Below, piece by piece: positions 44,040 to 53,405 of a stretch of 64,000 nt of DNA. This stretch comes from an uncultured Burkholderiales bacterium (GTDB lineage Bacteria > Pseudomonadota > Gammaproteobacteria > Burkholderiales > Burkholderiaceae_C), in contig CAISMH010000012.1 in the NCBI GenBank assembly GCA_903886485.1, positions 124,001 through 188,000 on the forward strand, read 5' to 3'. The position numbers were made by a program, and so were the translations under genes. The notes beneath the pieces were generated by a model. It was not told where the DNA came from and ran no database searches. It worked only from the letters and a program-made list of their open reading frames with translations. Position 1 is the first letter of the stretch. Each line of letters opens with the position of its first letter.

Positions 44040-44734
44040 AACTTGAGCGTTTTCACGCCTGTGGAAGTGCCGAGCAAACACACCTGTGCTTTTTGATGCG
44101 CGAACACCCCCACCGTCACCACGCCCGGCCACTGGCTGACTTCGGTTTCAAACTGCAAGGGCTTGCTGATTTTCAGACCCGTCACATCCACGATGTGTTG
44201 ACCGTTGTCAGTGACCAGCGGTTGGCCGTCTTTCAAACGCAGCTTGGCGCTGCCGCCCATTGCGGCGAACTGGCGCATCACGCGTGCAGCCGCCATGGGG
44301 ATGACCTCCACAGGCAACGGAAATGCACCGAGCACATCGACAAGTTTGCTTTCATCGGCGATGCACACAAACATCTTGGATTGCGCAGCCACAATTTTTT
44401 CGCGTGTCAAGGCAGCACCACCGCCCTTGACCATATGGCCTTGATGATCGATTTCATCTGCACCATCGATGTAGACCGACAAGCTTTCTACCTCAGCGGC
44501 TTCGAACACGGGGATGCCCAAGGCTTGCAAGCGTTCGGTAGAAGCGACCGAGCTAGACACTGCACCTTTGATTTGGTCCTTCATGGTGGCCAGTGCGTCG
44601 ATGAACTTGTTGACCGTCGAGCCCGTGCCCACGCCCACCACCTCGCCCGGCACCACGTATTGCAGAGCGGCTTGGCCCACCAAAGTCTTTAATTCATCTT
44701 GTGTCAGAGGGGCTGCGGTTTGCGGGTGGCTCAT
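44036..44734 (-). CDS. rpiA: Ribose-5-phosphate isomerase A
   Basis: A 232-residue enzyme that interconverts ribose-5-phosphate and ribulose-5-phosphate in the pentose phosphate pathway. Motifs are [32 protein letters not shown], the active-site DGADEID and [12 protein letters not shown] with the catalytic Lys/Glu region. Length is standard. ATG at 44734. It is divergent from pyrD, with 44 nt between start codons, so the two promoters must overlap in that short gap. Confidence 0.94.
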   Translation of the reverse strand: MSHPQTAAPLTQDELKTLVGQAALQYVVPGEVVGVGTGSTVNKFIDALATMKDQIKGAVSSSVASTERLQALGIPVFEAAEVESLSVYIDGADEIDHQGHMVKGGGAALTREKIVAAQSKMFVCIADESKLVDVLGAFPLPVEVIPMAAARVMRQFAAMGGSAKLRLKDGQPLVTDNGQHIVDVTGLKISKPLQFETEVSQWPGVVTVGVFAHQKAQVCLLGTSTGVKTLKF

Positions 44735-44778
44735 GGGTGAAAATCCAAGGTTCTATTGACGAAAGCTTGAGATTATCC

Positions 44779-45900
44779 ATGTCGTTGTTGCCTTATTCAC
44801 TTGCCCGCCCTTTTCTGTTTGCCATGGATGCCGAAACTGCGCATGAGCACACCTTGGCCCTGTTGGCACGCACCCAAAACACACCCTTGGATTGGGCCTA
44901 TCGCCAAGCGCGTGTGCATGACCCCGTGCAACTGGCAGGACTCACCTTTCCCAATCGCGTGGGTTTGGCCGCAGGCTTGGATAAAAACGCGCACTGCATC
45001 GACGGCCTAGCAGCCATGGGCTTTGGTTTTGTCGAAGTGGGTACGGTCACCCCCAAGGGCCAACCCGGTAACCCCAAGCCACGCATGTTTCGCTTGCCAC
45101 AAGCCCATGCGCTCATCAACCGACTCGGGTTCAACAACGATGGCTTGGATGCCTTCTTAACCAATGTGAAGCTCGCCAAGTTCCGCACCCAGTCTGGCAC
45201 GCCCATGCTCTTAGGCCTGAACATCGGTAAGAACGCCGCGACCCCCATCGAGAACGCGGCGGACGACTATCTGATTTGCTTAGATGGCGTCTACCCGCAC
45301 GCCGACTACGTGACGGTGAACATCTCGAGCCCCAACACCAAAAACCTGCGCGAACTGCAAAGCGACGCAGCGCTGGATGCCCTGATTGGCACATTGGCCA
45401 AGCGCCGCGATGAATTGGCCCAACAACACAACAAGCAAGTGCCGGTGTTCATCAAAATTGCGCCCGATTTGGACAGCCAGCAAATCGCTGTGATTGCGGC
45501 CACCCTGAAACGCCACTGTGTGCATGAGGGAACGCCAGCATCCCAAAGTCTGTGGGGCGTGATCGCCACCAACACCACCATCGCCCGCGATGCTGTGCAA
45601 GGCATGGCGCACGCCGAGGAGACAGGCGGGCTGTCTGGCGCACCGGTGTTCGAGAAAAGCAATGACGTGATTCGCCAGTTGCGCGCAGCGATGGGTCCTG
45701 ACTTCCCCATCATTGGCGTGGGCGGCATTTTGAGGGGCGACGATGCCGTAGCCAAAATCCAAGCGGGTGCTGATGTGGTGCAGATTTACACCGGCTTGAT
45801 TTACAAAGGCCCTGCGCTGGTGAGGCAAGCTGCACAAGCCATTCGCGACCGAGCGTCAAGTCCTGACGACGCCAGCGGTCAGGCAAAAATCGTGCGATAG
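44779..45900 (+). CDS. pyrD: Dihydroorotate dehydrogenase (quinone), class 2
   Basis: A 373-residue flavoprotein of pyrimidine biosynthesis, oxidising dihydroorotate to orotate with quinone. The class 2 N-terminal membrane-association segment ([20 protein letters not shown]) is present. Core motifs are [25 protein letters not shown], the catalytic Ser in [15 protein letters not shown] and [21 protein letters not shown] at 44779 is the family-like start. The C-terminus is about 20 residues longer than usual, and its last 22 nt overlap the 3' end of the convergent NlpC/P60 gene. Confidence 0.94.
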   Translation: MSLLPYSLARPFLFAMDAETAHEHTLALLARTQNTPLDWAYRQARVHDPVQLAGLTFPNRVGLAAGLDKNAHCIDGLAAMGFGFVEVGTVTPKGQPGNPKPRMFRLPQAHALINRLGFNNDGLDAFLTNVKLAKFRTQSGTPMLLGLNIGKNAATPIENAADDYLICLDGVYPHADYVTVNISSPNTKNLRELQSDAALDALIGTLAKRRDELAQQHNKQVPVFIKIAPDLDSQQIAVIAATLKRHCVHEGTPASQSLWGVIATNTTIARDAVQGMAHAEETGGLSGAPVFEKSNDVIRQLRAAMGPDFPIIGVGGILRGDDAVAKIQAGADVVQIYTGLIYKGPALVRQAAQAIRDRASSPDDASGQAKIVR

Positions 45901-46373
45901 CCCTCGAACCGTTTGGCCCAATACGTGTTAGCCAAGCGCTCTGTTTTGACGCCTGTTCTTTCGTTGGCCGCATGAATGAATTTGCCTGAGCCAATAAAGA
46001 TGCCGACATGCGAGAAGGAGCTGCCCAAGGTGTTGAAAAACACCAAATCACCGGGATGGGCCAGTGTGGGGTCAATCGGTTTGGCAAGCGCTGCCATTTG
46101 TGCCGCGTTCCCCTGAAGTGCAATGCCTGCGGATTCTTTGTAGACGAAGGACACCAAGCCTGAACAGTCAAAACCTGTGTGCAGCTTTTTTCCGCCATAG
46201 GTGTAGCCACGGTCAAGCATTGCCATGGCTTGCATGACGATGTCTTGGCGCTTGGCTGGGTTGTTGGGATAGCTTGGCGGTGAGGATGCTGTCGTCGCAT
46301 CGTGACGCGATGACGTCGAGCAAGCAAACAAAAAAGGCGTCAGGCAAACGCCAAAAAACAAGCGTTTATTCAT
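45879..46373 (-). CDS. Lipoprotein-type NlpC/P60 peptidase (C40)
   Basis: A 164-residue protein with a lipoprotein signal peptide ([19 protein letters not shown], lipobox LFAC). Its NlpC/P60 domain has the catalytic Cys in [12 protein letters not shown] and His in [15 protein letters not shown]. It should be an outer-membrane-anchored murein peptidase. It is a paralogue of the soluble enzyme at 3214-3762, with the same core but a different export mode. ATG at 46373; the start overlaps the upstream oxidase gene by 8 nt, and the stop overlaps convergent pyrD. Confidence 0.85.
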   Translation of the reverse strand: MNKRLFFGVCLTPFLFACSTSSRHDATTASSPPSYPNNPAKRQDIVMQAMAMLDRGYTYGGKKLHTGFDCSGLVSFVYKESAGIALQGNAAQMAALAKPIDPTLAHPGDLVFFNTLGSSFSHVGIFIGSGKFIHAANERTGVKTERLANTYWAKRFEGYRTIFA

Positions 46374-47499
46374 GCCCACCATGATAACTTTCATACAAAG
46401 CATGAACCACAGCGTCCCCGATGGCCAACGCACTGGTCAAGCCGGGCGACTCGATGCCAAATAAATTCACCAAGCCTTTGACCCCATGCACCGCTGGCCC
46501 TTGAATGCAAAAGTCAGCCGCCCCCTCGTGAGGGCTAGAAATTTTGGGACGAATGCCGGCGTAGCCAGCTTGCAATGCGCCATCGCTCAAGGCAGGCCAA
46601 TATTTGCGAATTTCTTCGTAGAACGCTGGCGCGTGTTCGGTGGACACCACCAAGTCATCTGGCCCATCCACCCATTGCACATCAGGGCCGAATTTGGCTT
46701 GACCACCGAGGTCTAAGGTCAAGTGCACGCCGAGGCCTGCAGCCTCGGGCACGGGGTAAATCAAACGCGAAAACGGCGACTTGCCCGACAACGTGAAATA
46801 GTTGCCCTTGGCAAAGTAAGCCTGCGGCACATGGGATGCAGCCAAGCCGTCAAAGTGATGCGCCAAGGCAGGCGCGTGCAGGCCTGCCGCATTCACCACG
46901 GTTTGCGCCAACAGTTCTGAGCCATCGACCATGCGCAGCCAAATGCCTTCGTCACCACACACAGCGGATGCCACGGGCGAGTTCAAGGCCACGATGCCAC
47001 CGGCATTTTCAAAATCACCTTGCAAGCTCAACATCAAACCGTGGCTGTCCACAATGCCTGTGCTGGGCGAATACAGAGCGGCGACGCATGACAACGCAGG
47101 CTCCATGGCTTGCGCTTGAGCGGCGCTGAGTTTGACCACATCGCTCACGCCATTGGCATGGGCTTTTTGCAAGATGGCATCCAGTGCAGGCAGTTGGTCC
47201 GCGTGTGTGGCCACAATCAATTTGCCGCAGCGTTGATGGGCGACACCGCGCTCGGCCGCATAGGCGTAAAGCATGTGGCGACCTTGCACGCACAACTGCG
47301 CTTTGCGTGAACCGTGTGGGTAATAAATGCCGGCATGAATGACCTCGCTGTTGCGCGAGCTAGTGCCGGTGCCAATGGCATCCGCGGCTTCTAGGACCAG
47401 CCATTCACGGGCGGTGTCTGGAGCGGCCTGTATCAGGGCACGCGCCACAGCCAAACCGACGACACCCGCACCGATCACAACACCATCGATTTTGTCCAC
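46366..47499 (-). CDS. FAD-dependent oxidoreductase, L-2-hydroxyglutarate oxidase (LhgO)-like
   Basis: About 377 residues of the DAO/LhgO family. The FAD-binding motif is [16 protein letters not shown], followed by the family-typical [19 protein letters not shown] and the C-terminal [17 protein letters not shown]. LhgO-type enzymes oxidise L-2-hydroxyglutarate to 2-oxoglutarate and feed the quinone pool; other 2-hydroxy acids or glycerol-3-phosphate are possible substrates. The start is GTG at 47499, 7 nt after a GGAG site; the adjacent GTG at 47502 is an alternative. It overlaps the C40 lipoprotein gene by 8 nt. Confidence 0.82.
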   Translation of the reverse strand: MDKIDGVVIGAGVVGLAVARALIQAAPDTAREWLVLEAADAIGTGTSSRNSEVIHAGIYYPHGSRKAQLCVQGRHMLYAYAAERGVAHQRCGKLIVATHADQLPALDAILQKAHANGVSDVVKLSAAQAQAMEPALSCVAALYSPSTGIVDSHGLMLSLQGDFENAGGIVALNSPVASAVCGDEGIWLRMVDGSELLAQTVVNAAGLHAPALAHHFDGLAASHVPQAYFAKGNYFTLSGKSPFSRLIYPVPEAAGLGVHLTLDLGGQAKFGPDVQWVDGPDDLVVSTEHAPAFYEEIRKYWPALSDGALQAGYAGIRPKISSPHEGAADFCIQGPAVHGVKGLVNLFGIESPGLTSALAIGDAVVHALYESYHGGHE

Positions 47500-47564
47500 C
47501 ACCGCGCTCCTTTGGTTTTTTGAAATCCTAGTCGAACTTGAATCAAACAACCCCCCGCGTCCAA

Positions 47565-47589
47565 TAAAAACGGCTCCCGAAGGAGCCGT
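47565..47589 (-). terminator. Terminator of the phasin gene
   Basis: The stem ACGGCTCC / GGAGCCGT (8 bp) has a CGAA tetraloop. On the minus strand it is followed by TTTTTATT. It lies 28 nt past the phasin stop and just before the GTG of the oxidase gene. Confidence 0.82.
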
Positions 47590-47616
47590 AGAGGAGGTCT
47601 TGGAAAACCTGAGAAA

Positions 47617-48162
47617 TTAACGCTTCTTGGCGGCAGGCTTGCCAGCATTCAAAGCAGTTGCAGCGATGTTTTTGTAATTGGCTTCAGCAACATCAGTGGC
47701 TTGTTTGACCGCTTTTTGAACCGATTCCAAAGCGTTGTTACCTGCGGACACCGCTGTTTTGAAGGCAGCCACAGCAGCTTCAGAACCAGCAGGTGCGTTT
47801 TTAGCAGCGTTGTCGACCATGGTGTGGAAAGCTTTTTGGGCTTCGGCCACTTTGGACTCCATGTGACCTTGGAAGTGTGAGCTTGTGCCTGTGGCGATTT
47901 CAACCAAGTGACGGTTGTAGGCTACAGCCTTTTCAGCCAATGGCTGGAACAAACTGGCTTGCAAAGCCAACAACTCTTGGGCGTCTTTGACGCTCAAAGC
48001 AGCATGGGTTTGTTTTTGTGAATCAGCCAAAGTGCTTTTTGCAGCGGCCAAGTTCAACTCGATGAGTTGCTCCACACCAGAAAAAGCTTTGTTGGTCAAA
48101 CCCACCAAAGTTTCCAAATTTGCTTTGTTGGCGGCGATTACTTGTTCAGGGGTCAAAGTCAT
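47617..48162 (-). CDS. phaP: Phasin family protein (PHA granule-associated)
   Basis: A 181-residue protein starting MTLTPEQVIAANKANLETLVGL, with a largely amphipathic helical sequence (AFSGVEQLIELNLAAAKSTL, QEL LALQASLFQPLAEK region) and a Lys/Ala-rich C-terminus (KPAAKKR). This is the standard betaproteobacterial phasin, which coats polyhydroxyalkanoate granules. ATG at 48162 follows GGAGATTTGAA. The upstream region holds a TAGAAT -10 and a PhaR-like palindrome (48228-48257). It has its own terminator, so it is monocistronic. Confidence 0.9.
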   Translation of the reverse strand: MTLTPEQVIAANKANLETLVGLTNKAFSGVEQLIELNLAAAKSTLADSQKQTHAALSVKDAQELLALQASLFQPLAEKAVAYNRHLVEIATGTSSHFQGHMESKVAEAQKAFHTMVDNAAKNAPAGSEAAVAAFKTAVSAGNNALESVQKAVKQATDVAEANYKNIAATALNAGKPAAKKR

Positions 48163-48227
48163 TTCAAATCTCCAAAATATTAAAAGGAAGGTCAAACTGC
48201 TCTGAACCCAGCCCCTTGGCTCAAGTT

Positions 48228-48257
48228 ATGTTGCAGTGCAGCATGACACGTATTCTA
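48228..48257 (-). promoter_or_regulatory. Phasin promoter -10 and PhaR-like operator
   Basis: A near-perfect palindrome ATGTTGCAGTGCAGCAT (48228-48244) contains TGCA half-sites, as do sites bound by the PHA-responsive repressor PhaR. On the minus strand a TAGAAT -10 lies at 48257-48252. The palindrome sits just downstream, around the expected start of transcription, where a repressor would block the polymerase. The -35 is not clear. The site is inferred from similarity of motif and place only. Confidence 0.5.
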
Positions 48258-48341
48258 GGGACAAGTTGAGCGTTCGACAGCAATTTGCGCCGAAATGGTG
48301 CAGCTTTAGAGCTGACAGACTAAAACTGTGTCACAGGTCCC

Positions 48342-48902
48342 TTATTGCTCGCCGTGCGCCCAATGGTGGCGCCACTGAGCCTTGTATTGATGCGCCAGTT
48401 CGGGAGACTTCAAGACAAGAAAGTTTTCTGCGTTGCGAGTTTCTGCCGAATTGGTGAAATTGAAACTGCCCGTGATGACAAGACGTTCGTCGATCACCAT
48501 CACCTTGTTGTGTGCGATGGCGTGTTTGCCGTCTTGGCGAACATCGATTTGATCTTGCGTCAACAAGTCGATGACATAGCGGTTGGAAGCTTTGCTCTTT
48601 TTGTCCAGGAGCACATGCACGCTCACACCACGCTGATGTGCCCGCACCAATGCTTGAGCAATGGCGTTGTGCGTGAAACCATAGGCTTGCACCAGCACCT
48701 CACGCTCGCTGGCATCGATGGCTTGCACGATGGCAGCAGCAGCCCCCACGGGCGGCGTGAAGTAAACGCCCAAGACTTCCGCATGAACGCCCTCCATAGG
48801 CGCACTTGGTTCGCCATGCGCTGCAAACTGAGGCCAGGCAAATAAAACAGTAGGCACCCACAGGCCAACCAACACGAGACTCACAGAAGCAAGTTTTTTC
48901 AT
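48342..48902 (-). CDS. Secreted phospholipase D-family protein (single HKD motif nuclease type)
   Basis: A 186-residue protein with a signal peptide (MKKLASVSLVLVG... to VLFAWP). One HKD motif is present (HNKVMVIDERLVITGSFNFT), with AAAAIVQAIDASEREVLVQAY upstream. Single-HKD members such as the Nuc endonuclease act as dimers on DNA or other phosphodiesters in the periplasm. Substrate is unknown. ATG at 48902. The gap to the phasin start (about 180 nt) holds the phasin promoter region. It is divergent from the MFS gene at 48990. Confidence 0.82.
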   Translation of the reverse strand: MKKLASVSLVLVGLWVPTVLFAWPQFAAHGEPSAPMEGVHAEVLGVYFTPPVGAAAAIVQAIDASEREVLVQAYGFTHNAIAQALVRAHQRGVSVHVLLDKKSKASNRYVIDLLTQDQIDVRQDGKHAIAHNKVMVIDERLVITGSFNFTNSAETRNAENFLVLKSPELAHQYKAQWRHHWAHGEQ

Positions 48903-48989
48903 GCTGCGGATGCTAAACCGCAAAAGTCACATTTATTACATTTATCGAATAATCAATAAATTCAACAAGTGTGTGCATAGTAAAGTCGG

Positions 48990-50222
48990 GTGGCTTTGAA
49001 GTCTGATCACCCACACCCCCCAACCTCGCACTCGCTCTCGCCCACCACGCGTCGGGCGATTTTCTTGTTGTCCTTGGCCACCTTTTGCAGCATGGCGGTG
49101 CAGCGAATTTGCGACCCCATGCTGCCCGAGCTGTCGCGGATTTTTAACGCACCGATCCGTGAAGTCTCGCAAGTGATTTCCTTTTTCGCGATTGCCTACG
49201 GGTTGATGCAGCTCTTTTACGGCCCTGTGGGTGACCGTTTTGGCAAGTACCGTGTGGTCATGTTGGCCGCCATCGCTTGCACCGTCGGCTGTGGGGTATC
49301 GGCGCTCAGTACAAATCTTGCTTTTTTGGTCGCAGCACGCGTGGGCACAGCGTTGGCCGCAGCCGCCATCATCCCGCTCTCACTGGCGTGGGTGGGCGAC
49401 GTCGTGCATTACGAGAATCGCCAAGAAACGCTTGCCCGCGTAGGGTTGGGCACTATGCTGGGCATCACAGCGGGCCAGCTGTTCGGTGGCTTGCTGACCG
49501 ATACCTTAGGCTGGCGATGGGCCTTTGTTCTGGTAGCGGGTGCATTTGCCGTCGTCAGCTTTTTGATGTGGCAACAACTCGCACATTTAGAGCCCACGAC
49601 ACATCACACGCACACGCCCACAGGATTTTTTAAGCAGCTACGGCAAGTCGCGCACAACCCTTGGGCGCGTGTTTTCTTGAGCATCACCTTGATTGAAGGT
49701 GCGACGGTTTTTGGTGTGTTGGCCGTGACCGCGGCACACCTGCATCAGGTGCACCATATTTCGCTCACCCTCGCCGGTGGCACCACGGCGCTGTTTGGTC
49801 TTGGCGGAATGGCTTACATGGCAACGGCAAAAATGACCATCCGTCGCTTTGGTGAGGTGGGTTTGGCGCGGTACGGCGGCATCGCTTTTGGTTTGGCATT
49901 TTTGGTGATTGCGTTCACCCCTTGGTGGCAAATGGCGCTGCCCGCATGCTTTGTGGCAGGGTTTGGTTTTGCCATGTTCCACAACACCATGCAGGCCAAA
50001 GCAACACAAATGGTCCCCACGGCTCGCGGGACGGGTGTGACTTTGTTTGCGGGATTTTTATTTTTAGGACAGTCGCTGGGGGTGTTGGTATTGGCCGAAC
50101 TCTTCAGCCACTTCAGTTCTGACTTTATTTTGGGTGCGGATGCCATGGTCGTGGTTGGCTTGGGTTTATTTTTGTCACATGCGATTGCCAAGCGCAACGC
50201 CACGCAGGCCGACCACGTTTAA
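48990..50222 (+). CDS. MFS transporter
   Basis: A 410-residue membrane protein with about 12 hydrophobic segments, beginning RRAIFLLSLATFCSMAVQRICDPMLPEL. The MFS motif A occurs as GPVGDRFGKYRVVML after helix 2, and helix 5 has GTMLGITAGQLFGG. It resembles the Bcr/CflA-like drug or metabolite exporters, but the substrate is unknown. A GTG at 48990 is the start used; TTG at 48996 is an alternative. Only 2 nt separate its stop from the exonuclease start, so cotranscription is likely. Confidence 0.8.
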   Translation: MALKSDHPHPPTSHSLSPTTRRAIFLLSLATFCSMAVQRICDPMLPELSRIFNAPIREVSQVISFFAIAYGLMQLFYGPVGDRFGKYRVVMLAAIACTVGCGVSALSTNLAFLVAARVGTALAAAAIIPLSLAWVGDVVHYENRQETLARVGLGTMLGITAGQLFGGLLTDTLGWRWAFVLVAGAFAVVSFLMWQQLAHLEPTTHHTHTPTGFFKQLRQVAHNPWARVFLSITLIEGATVFGVLAVTAAHLHQVHHISLTLAGGTTALFGLGGMAYMATAKMTIRRFGEVGLARYGGIAFGLAFLVIAFTPWWQMALPACFVAGFGFAMFHNTMQAKATQMVPTARGTGVTLFAGFLFLGQSLGVLVLAELFSHFSSDFILGADAMVVVGLGLFLSHAIAKRNATQADHV

Positions 50223-50223
50223 C

Positions 50224-51144
50224 ATGAGCGCCATGACACAAGACATCGAACAACTCGCCCGACAACTCGAACAACACCCAGACTACCGCGTGCTCCGCCG
50301 CCTCGTGCCAGGCCGTGTGTTCAACACCCCTGCTGCAGGCCAAAAACTCAGCAAAGGCATCGTGCTCGACACCGAAACAACCGGTTTTGATGTGGCCACC
50401 GACCGCGTGATTGAACTGGGCATGTTGGCTTTTGAATTCGATCCCGTCACAGGCGTGGTCTACCGCGTCAGCGATGTGTTTGACGAGTTGGAAGATCCAG
50501 GCTTTGCCATTCCTCCTGACTCAATTGCGATACATCACATCACTGACGAGATGGTTCAGGGCCAACGTATTGACGACGCACGCGTGGCTGCTTTTTTGCA
50601 GAATGTCGACGTGGTCATTGCCCACAACGCAGCGTTTGACCGCCCATTTGTAGAGGCTCGCTGGCCCTTGTTTGAACAACTCAACTGGGCATGCAGCATC
50701 AAAGACATTGACTGGCGTGAAGAAGGTTTTGGTTCTGCCAAGCTGGAATATTTACTCAGCACACAAGGCTATTTTTATGAAGCCCATCGTGCCGAGGCTG
50801 ATTGCTGGGCCTTGCTCGAGTTGTTGAACCTCGTGCTCCCGCAAAGTCAACAGACGGCGCTGCTGGCCGTGCTGTTGACCTTGAACAAACCGCAGCAAAA
50901 GGTGTATGCCATCAACTCACCGTTTGAAACCAAAGACAAACTCAAAGCACGCAACTACCGCTGGTCCGCTGAATTGCGCTGCTGGAGCCGTGTGGTGGCT
51001 GGGGATGCCGAAATGAAGCAAGAACTGGAGTGGCTGAAACAGCATGTGTACAGCGGTCGCAGTGCGCGTGTGGAGTTAGAAACCACGGGTGGCAAAGTGC
51101 GCTACTCCAACCGCTTAGGGCACAAAGAAGTTGTCACCCTTTAA
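50224..51144 (+). CDS. DEDDh 3'-5' exonuclease (DNA polymerase III epsilon-like)
   Basis: A 306-residue protein. The exonuclease domain (about residues 45-210) has ExoI IVLDTETTGFD, ExoII VVIAHNAAFDRPFVEARW and ExoIII with the His and Asp in YEAHRAEADCWAL, the DEDDh arrangement. The C-terminal 100 residues (KVYAINSPFETKDKLKARNY onward) form an extra region not found in DnaQ, and may bind DNA or a partner. It probably degrades or proofreads single-stranded DNA. ATG at 50224 or 50233. A strong terminator follows. Confidence 0.83.
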   Translation: MSAMTQDIEQLARQLEQHPDYRVLRRLVPGRVFNTPAAGQKLSKGIVLDTETTGFDVATDRVIELGMLAFEFDPVTGVVYRVSDVFDELEDPGFAIPPDSIAIHHITDEMVQGQRIDDARVAAFLQNVDVVIAHNAAFDRPFVEARWPLFEQLNWACSIKDIDWREEGFGSAKLEYLLSTQGYFYEAHRAEADCWALLELLNLVLPQSQQTALLAVLLTLNKPQQKVYAINSPFETKDKLKARNYRWSAELRCWSRVVAGDAEMKQELEWLKQHVYSGRSARVELETTGGKVRYSNRLGHKEVVTL

Positions 51145-51157
51145 GAATCAGGGGCCC

Positions 51158-51187
51158 AAAAAAAGCCGGGCTAGCCCGGCTTTTTTT
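51158..51187. terminator. Bidirectional terminator between the exonuclease and small secreted-protein genes
   Basis: A perfect 13-bp inverted repeat (A7-GCCGGG, CTAG loop, CCCGGC-T7) gives a T-run on either strand. It lies 13 nt after the exonuclease stop and 2 nt from the stop of the convergent gene at 51190. Confidence 0.88.
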
Positions 51188-51189
51188 GT

Positions 51190-51540
51190 TCAGTACCCGA
51201 CTGGCTGCCAAGGGACTTGGCAACTTGCAACATTGGGGTAGTACTGCTGAGCAGTGGGACAGAAATACGCCACGCGGCTAGGAGGCGCGTATTGCTGTTG
51301 GACCACCACCGTTTGAGGCCACACATAGTGAGGCGTGCTGGCTGCATACATCACGCCACCAACCACAGCAGCGCCAAGCACAGGGCCGACCCAGTGGTTG
51401 CCCCAACCACCACGATAACCATAACCCTCACCACCATGGTGCCCACCAAACCCACCGCCATAACCGAAGCCATGCGCTTGCGCTGGCACAGCCAACACAG
51501 CGGACAACACACAAGCCAAAAGAATAGAAATGCGTTTCAT
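51190..51540 (-). CDS. Small secreted Gly/His/Tyr-rich protein, paralogue A
   Basis: A 116-residue protein with a signal peptide (MKRISILLACVLSAVLAV... AQAH). The mature part begins with a Gly-rich stretch (GFGYGGGFGGHHGGEGYGYR). A hydrophobic GPVLGAAVVGGVMYA follows, then a C-terminal motif YFCPTAQQYYPNVASCQVPW with two Cys that could form a disulfide. A similar arrangement is seen in the next gene, so the two are paralogues. Function is unknown; the hydrophobic segment could sit in the outer membrane or act as an assembly helix. No operon partner besides its paralogue is evident. Confidence 0.7.
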   Translation of the reverse strand: MKRISILLACVLSAVLAVPAQAHGFGYGGGFGGHHGGEGYGYRGGWGNHWVGPVLGAAVVGGVMYAASTPHYVWPQTVVVQQQYAPPSRVAYFCPTAQQYYPNVASCQVPWQPVGY

Positions 51541-51614
51541 GGTGAACTCACTTTGTAAAGAGGTGTCACTTCAACGCACCATCTTCGCAAGTGGATGACA
51601 GCTTTACAAACCGT

Positions 51615-51986
51615 TCATCGCATCACCACCAACCATGGACTGGCACAGGTCTGCACCATCGGAAAATATTGGCCCGTATCACGGCAGTAGTAAGCCTCGA
51701 CTGGCGCTTGCACCTGTTGGCCATTCACCCAAGTGCCGGGTGGCACAGGCGTGCTCACGACCACAGCAGGCGGGCTGGTGATGATGACAGTAGAGGGCTG
51801 CACAGGACGCGACAGATAAATGGACGTCCCCACAATCGCACCACCGACCAAGGCGGGACCCCAAAAATAGTCACCACCGCGGTAGTAGCCACCCCGATAG
51901 CCACCATACGGACCGTGCGCCAAAGCTGCGCTGGCGCAGGCTGCCAGCAAAGCACCGAATGCAAATACGCGAAATTTTTTCGTCAT
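51615..51986 (-). CDS. Small secreted Gly/Tyr-rich protein, paralogue B
   Basis: A 123-residue protein with a signal peptide (ATG at 51986; MTKKFRVFAFGALLAACASAALAH). It has the same plan as the neighbour: a Gly/Tyr repeat segment (GPYGGYRGGYYRGG), the hydrophobic WGPALVGGAIVGTSIYL, and a C-terminal YYCRDTGQYFPMVQTCASPW. The Cys spacing in the C-terminal motif is nearly the same as in paralogue A. A Pro/Val-rich segment (PPAVVVSTPVPPGTW) is unique to this copy. Function is unknown. Confidence 0.7.
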   Translation of the reverse strand: MTKKFRVFAFGALLAACASAALAHGPYGGYRGGYYRGGDYFWGPALVGGAIVGTSIYLSRPVQPSTVIITSPPAVVVSTPVPPGTWVNGQQVQAPVEAYYCRDTGQYFPMVQTCASPWLVVMR

Positions 51987-52022
51987 AAGCCGCTCTCTTT
52001 CTCTCAATCACCCAATTGTGGT

Positions 52023-53348
52023 CTAAGCATGTAAAGAATGCATGAAGTTTTCCAAACCCAACGCCACGCGCGCCAAGTGTGCGTCTTGTCCCGCAGTAGA
52101 CGACACCATCAGCCCTATGGGCAACTCACCTGCTTGGTGGCAAGGCAAGCTCCAAGCACAGCCATTCATGTAATTGATAGCGGATGGGTTGCGCAACAGC
52201 AAACGGTTCACTTTGAAAAACGCATCATCGTCGTCCATCAATGGTGCGATCAGCGGTGCCACCAGAGGGACAGTGGGCGACAGCATGGCGTCAAAACCGG
52301 ACAGCGTTTGCTGCGCCGCTTCAATCCATGCGTTGCGGCGGTTGTGCAGCTCTAGGTAGTCTTGTGCGCTGATGCCCTTGCCGAGCATCATGCGGGCCAC
52401 CACGCGAGGGTCGATGCGATCGGCACCGCGCTCTAACCGTACGTGATGTGCGGCGTAGCCTTCAATGGGCGAAAAGCCGCCGGGCATGCTCAAGGTCGCA
52501 ATGTCGCCGAGGGCTTGAAAAGGAATCTCCACCACCTGTGCACCCGCCTCACTGAGAAGTCGCAAAGTGCGTGCAAAAGCGCGGGCCACCGTGGCATCCA
52601 GATCATCCATCATCAAGGTTTGCGGCACGGCAAAACGCAGGCCACGCAGGTTGGCAGCATCGGTGGGCAAAGGTTGCTGCGACATCACCGCATCTACCGT
52701 TAAACACGCACGCACCGAGCGGGTGATGCTGCCCACCGTGTCCAGCGTGCGGGACAACTCCATCACCCCCGCGCATGGCATGCGTGCTTGCGTACTCTTG
52801 TAGCCCACCAACCCACACAACGCCGCAGGGATACGGATCGAGCCACCCGTGTCTGTGCCAATGCCCACCTCTGCCAACCCCAACGCCACCGACACGGCGG
52901 CGCCTGACGACGAGCCACCGGGCACGCGAGCCTGCGAGGTGTCGGCGGGGTTCACGGGGGTGCCGTGGTGGGGGTTGATGCCCACCCCCGAAAACGCAAA
53001 CTCACTCATGTTTGTTTTGCCCAGCAGCACAGCGCCTGCATCGCGCAAGCGTTGCACCACAGGCGCATCGTGTTGCGCAGGCGCTTCACCAGCGCACACC
53101 ACGCCACCCGCCATCGTGGTGGTACCGACGACATCCATGTTGTCTTTGAGCGTGAGGCACACGCCCTGCAACGCGCCCAAGCGTTGACCCGCGAGGAATG
53201 CTGCATCACATCGTTGCGCTGCAGCGTGAGCGCCATCCGTGAACAACTGCGTGAACACATGCCTCGCTGCGGGTGTGGCTGCGCCTTCCAGCGCACGTGT
53301 CACACGCTGCGTGGCGGACAAGTGAGGGTCAAAACTAGGCTGAGTCAT
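52023..53348 (-). CDS. Amidase (amidase-signature family)
   Basis: A 441-residue hydrolase of the GatA/FAAH-type family. The catalytic Lys lies in LKDNMDVVGTTTMAGG, the cis-Ser in PGGSSSGAAVSVALG, and the nucleophile Ser in GTDTGGSIRIPAALCGLVG. The family cleaves amides including aminoacyl, aryl and malonyl amides; substrate is unknown. It is probably not GatA because gatB and gatC are absent. ATG at 53348 is taken since the family-like sequence begins after it. It is divergent from the DCC-family gene. Confidence 0.85.
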   Translation of the reverse strand: MTQPSFDPHLSATQRVTRALEGAATPAARHVFTQLFTDGAHAAAQRCDAAFLAGQRLGALQGVCLTLKDNMDVVGTTTMAGGVVCAGEAPAQHDAPVVQRLRDAGAVLLGKTNMSEFAFSGVGINPHHGTPVNPADTSQARVPGGSSSGAAVSVALGLAEVGIGTDTGGSIRIPAALCGLVGYKSTQARMPCAGVMELSRTLDTVGSITRSVRACLTVDAVMSQQPLPTDAANLRGLRFAVPQTLMMDDLDATVARAFARTLRLLSEAGAQVVEIPFQALGDIATLSMPGGFSPIEGYAAHHVRLERGADRIDPRVVARMMLGKGISAQDYLELHNRRNAWIEAAQQTLSGFDAMLSPTVPLVAPLIAPLMDDDDAFFKVNRLLLRNPSAINYMNGCAWSLPCHQAGELPIGLMVSSTAGQDAHLARVALGLENFMHSLHA

Positions 53349-53405
53349 ATGGGTAATTTTGCCGCATCGCCAGCTGCTGGGTCTGCCGTGATAGCCTTCA
53401 CGCGC

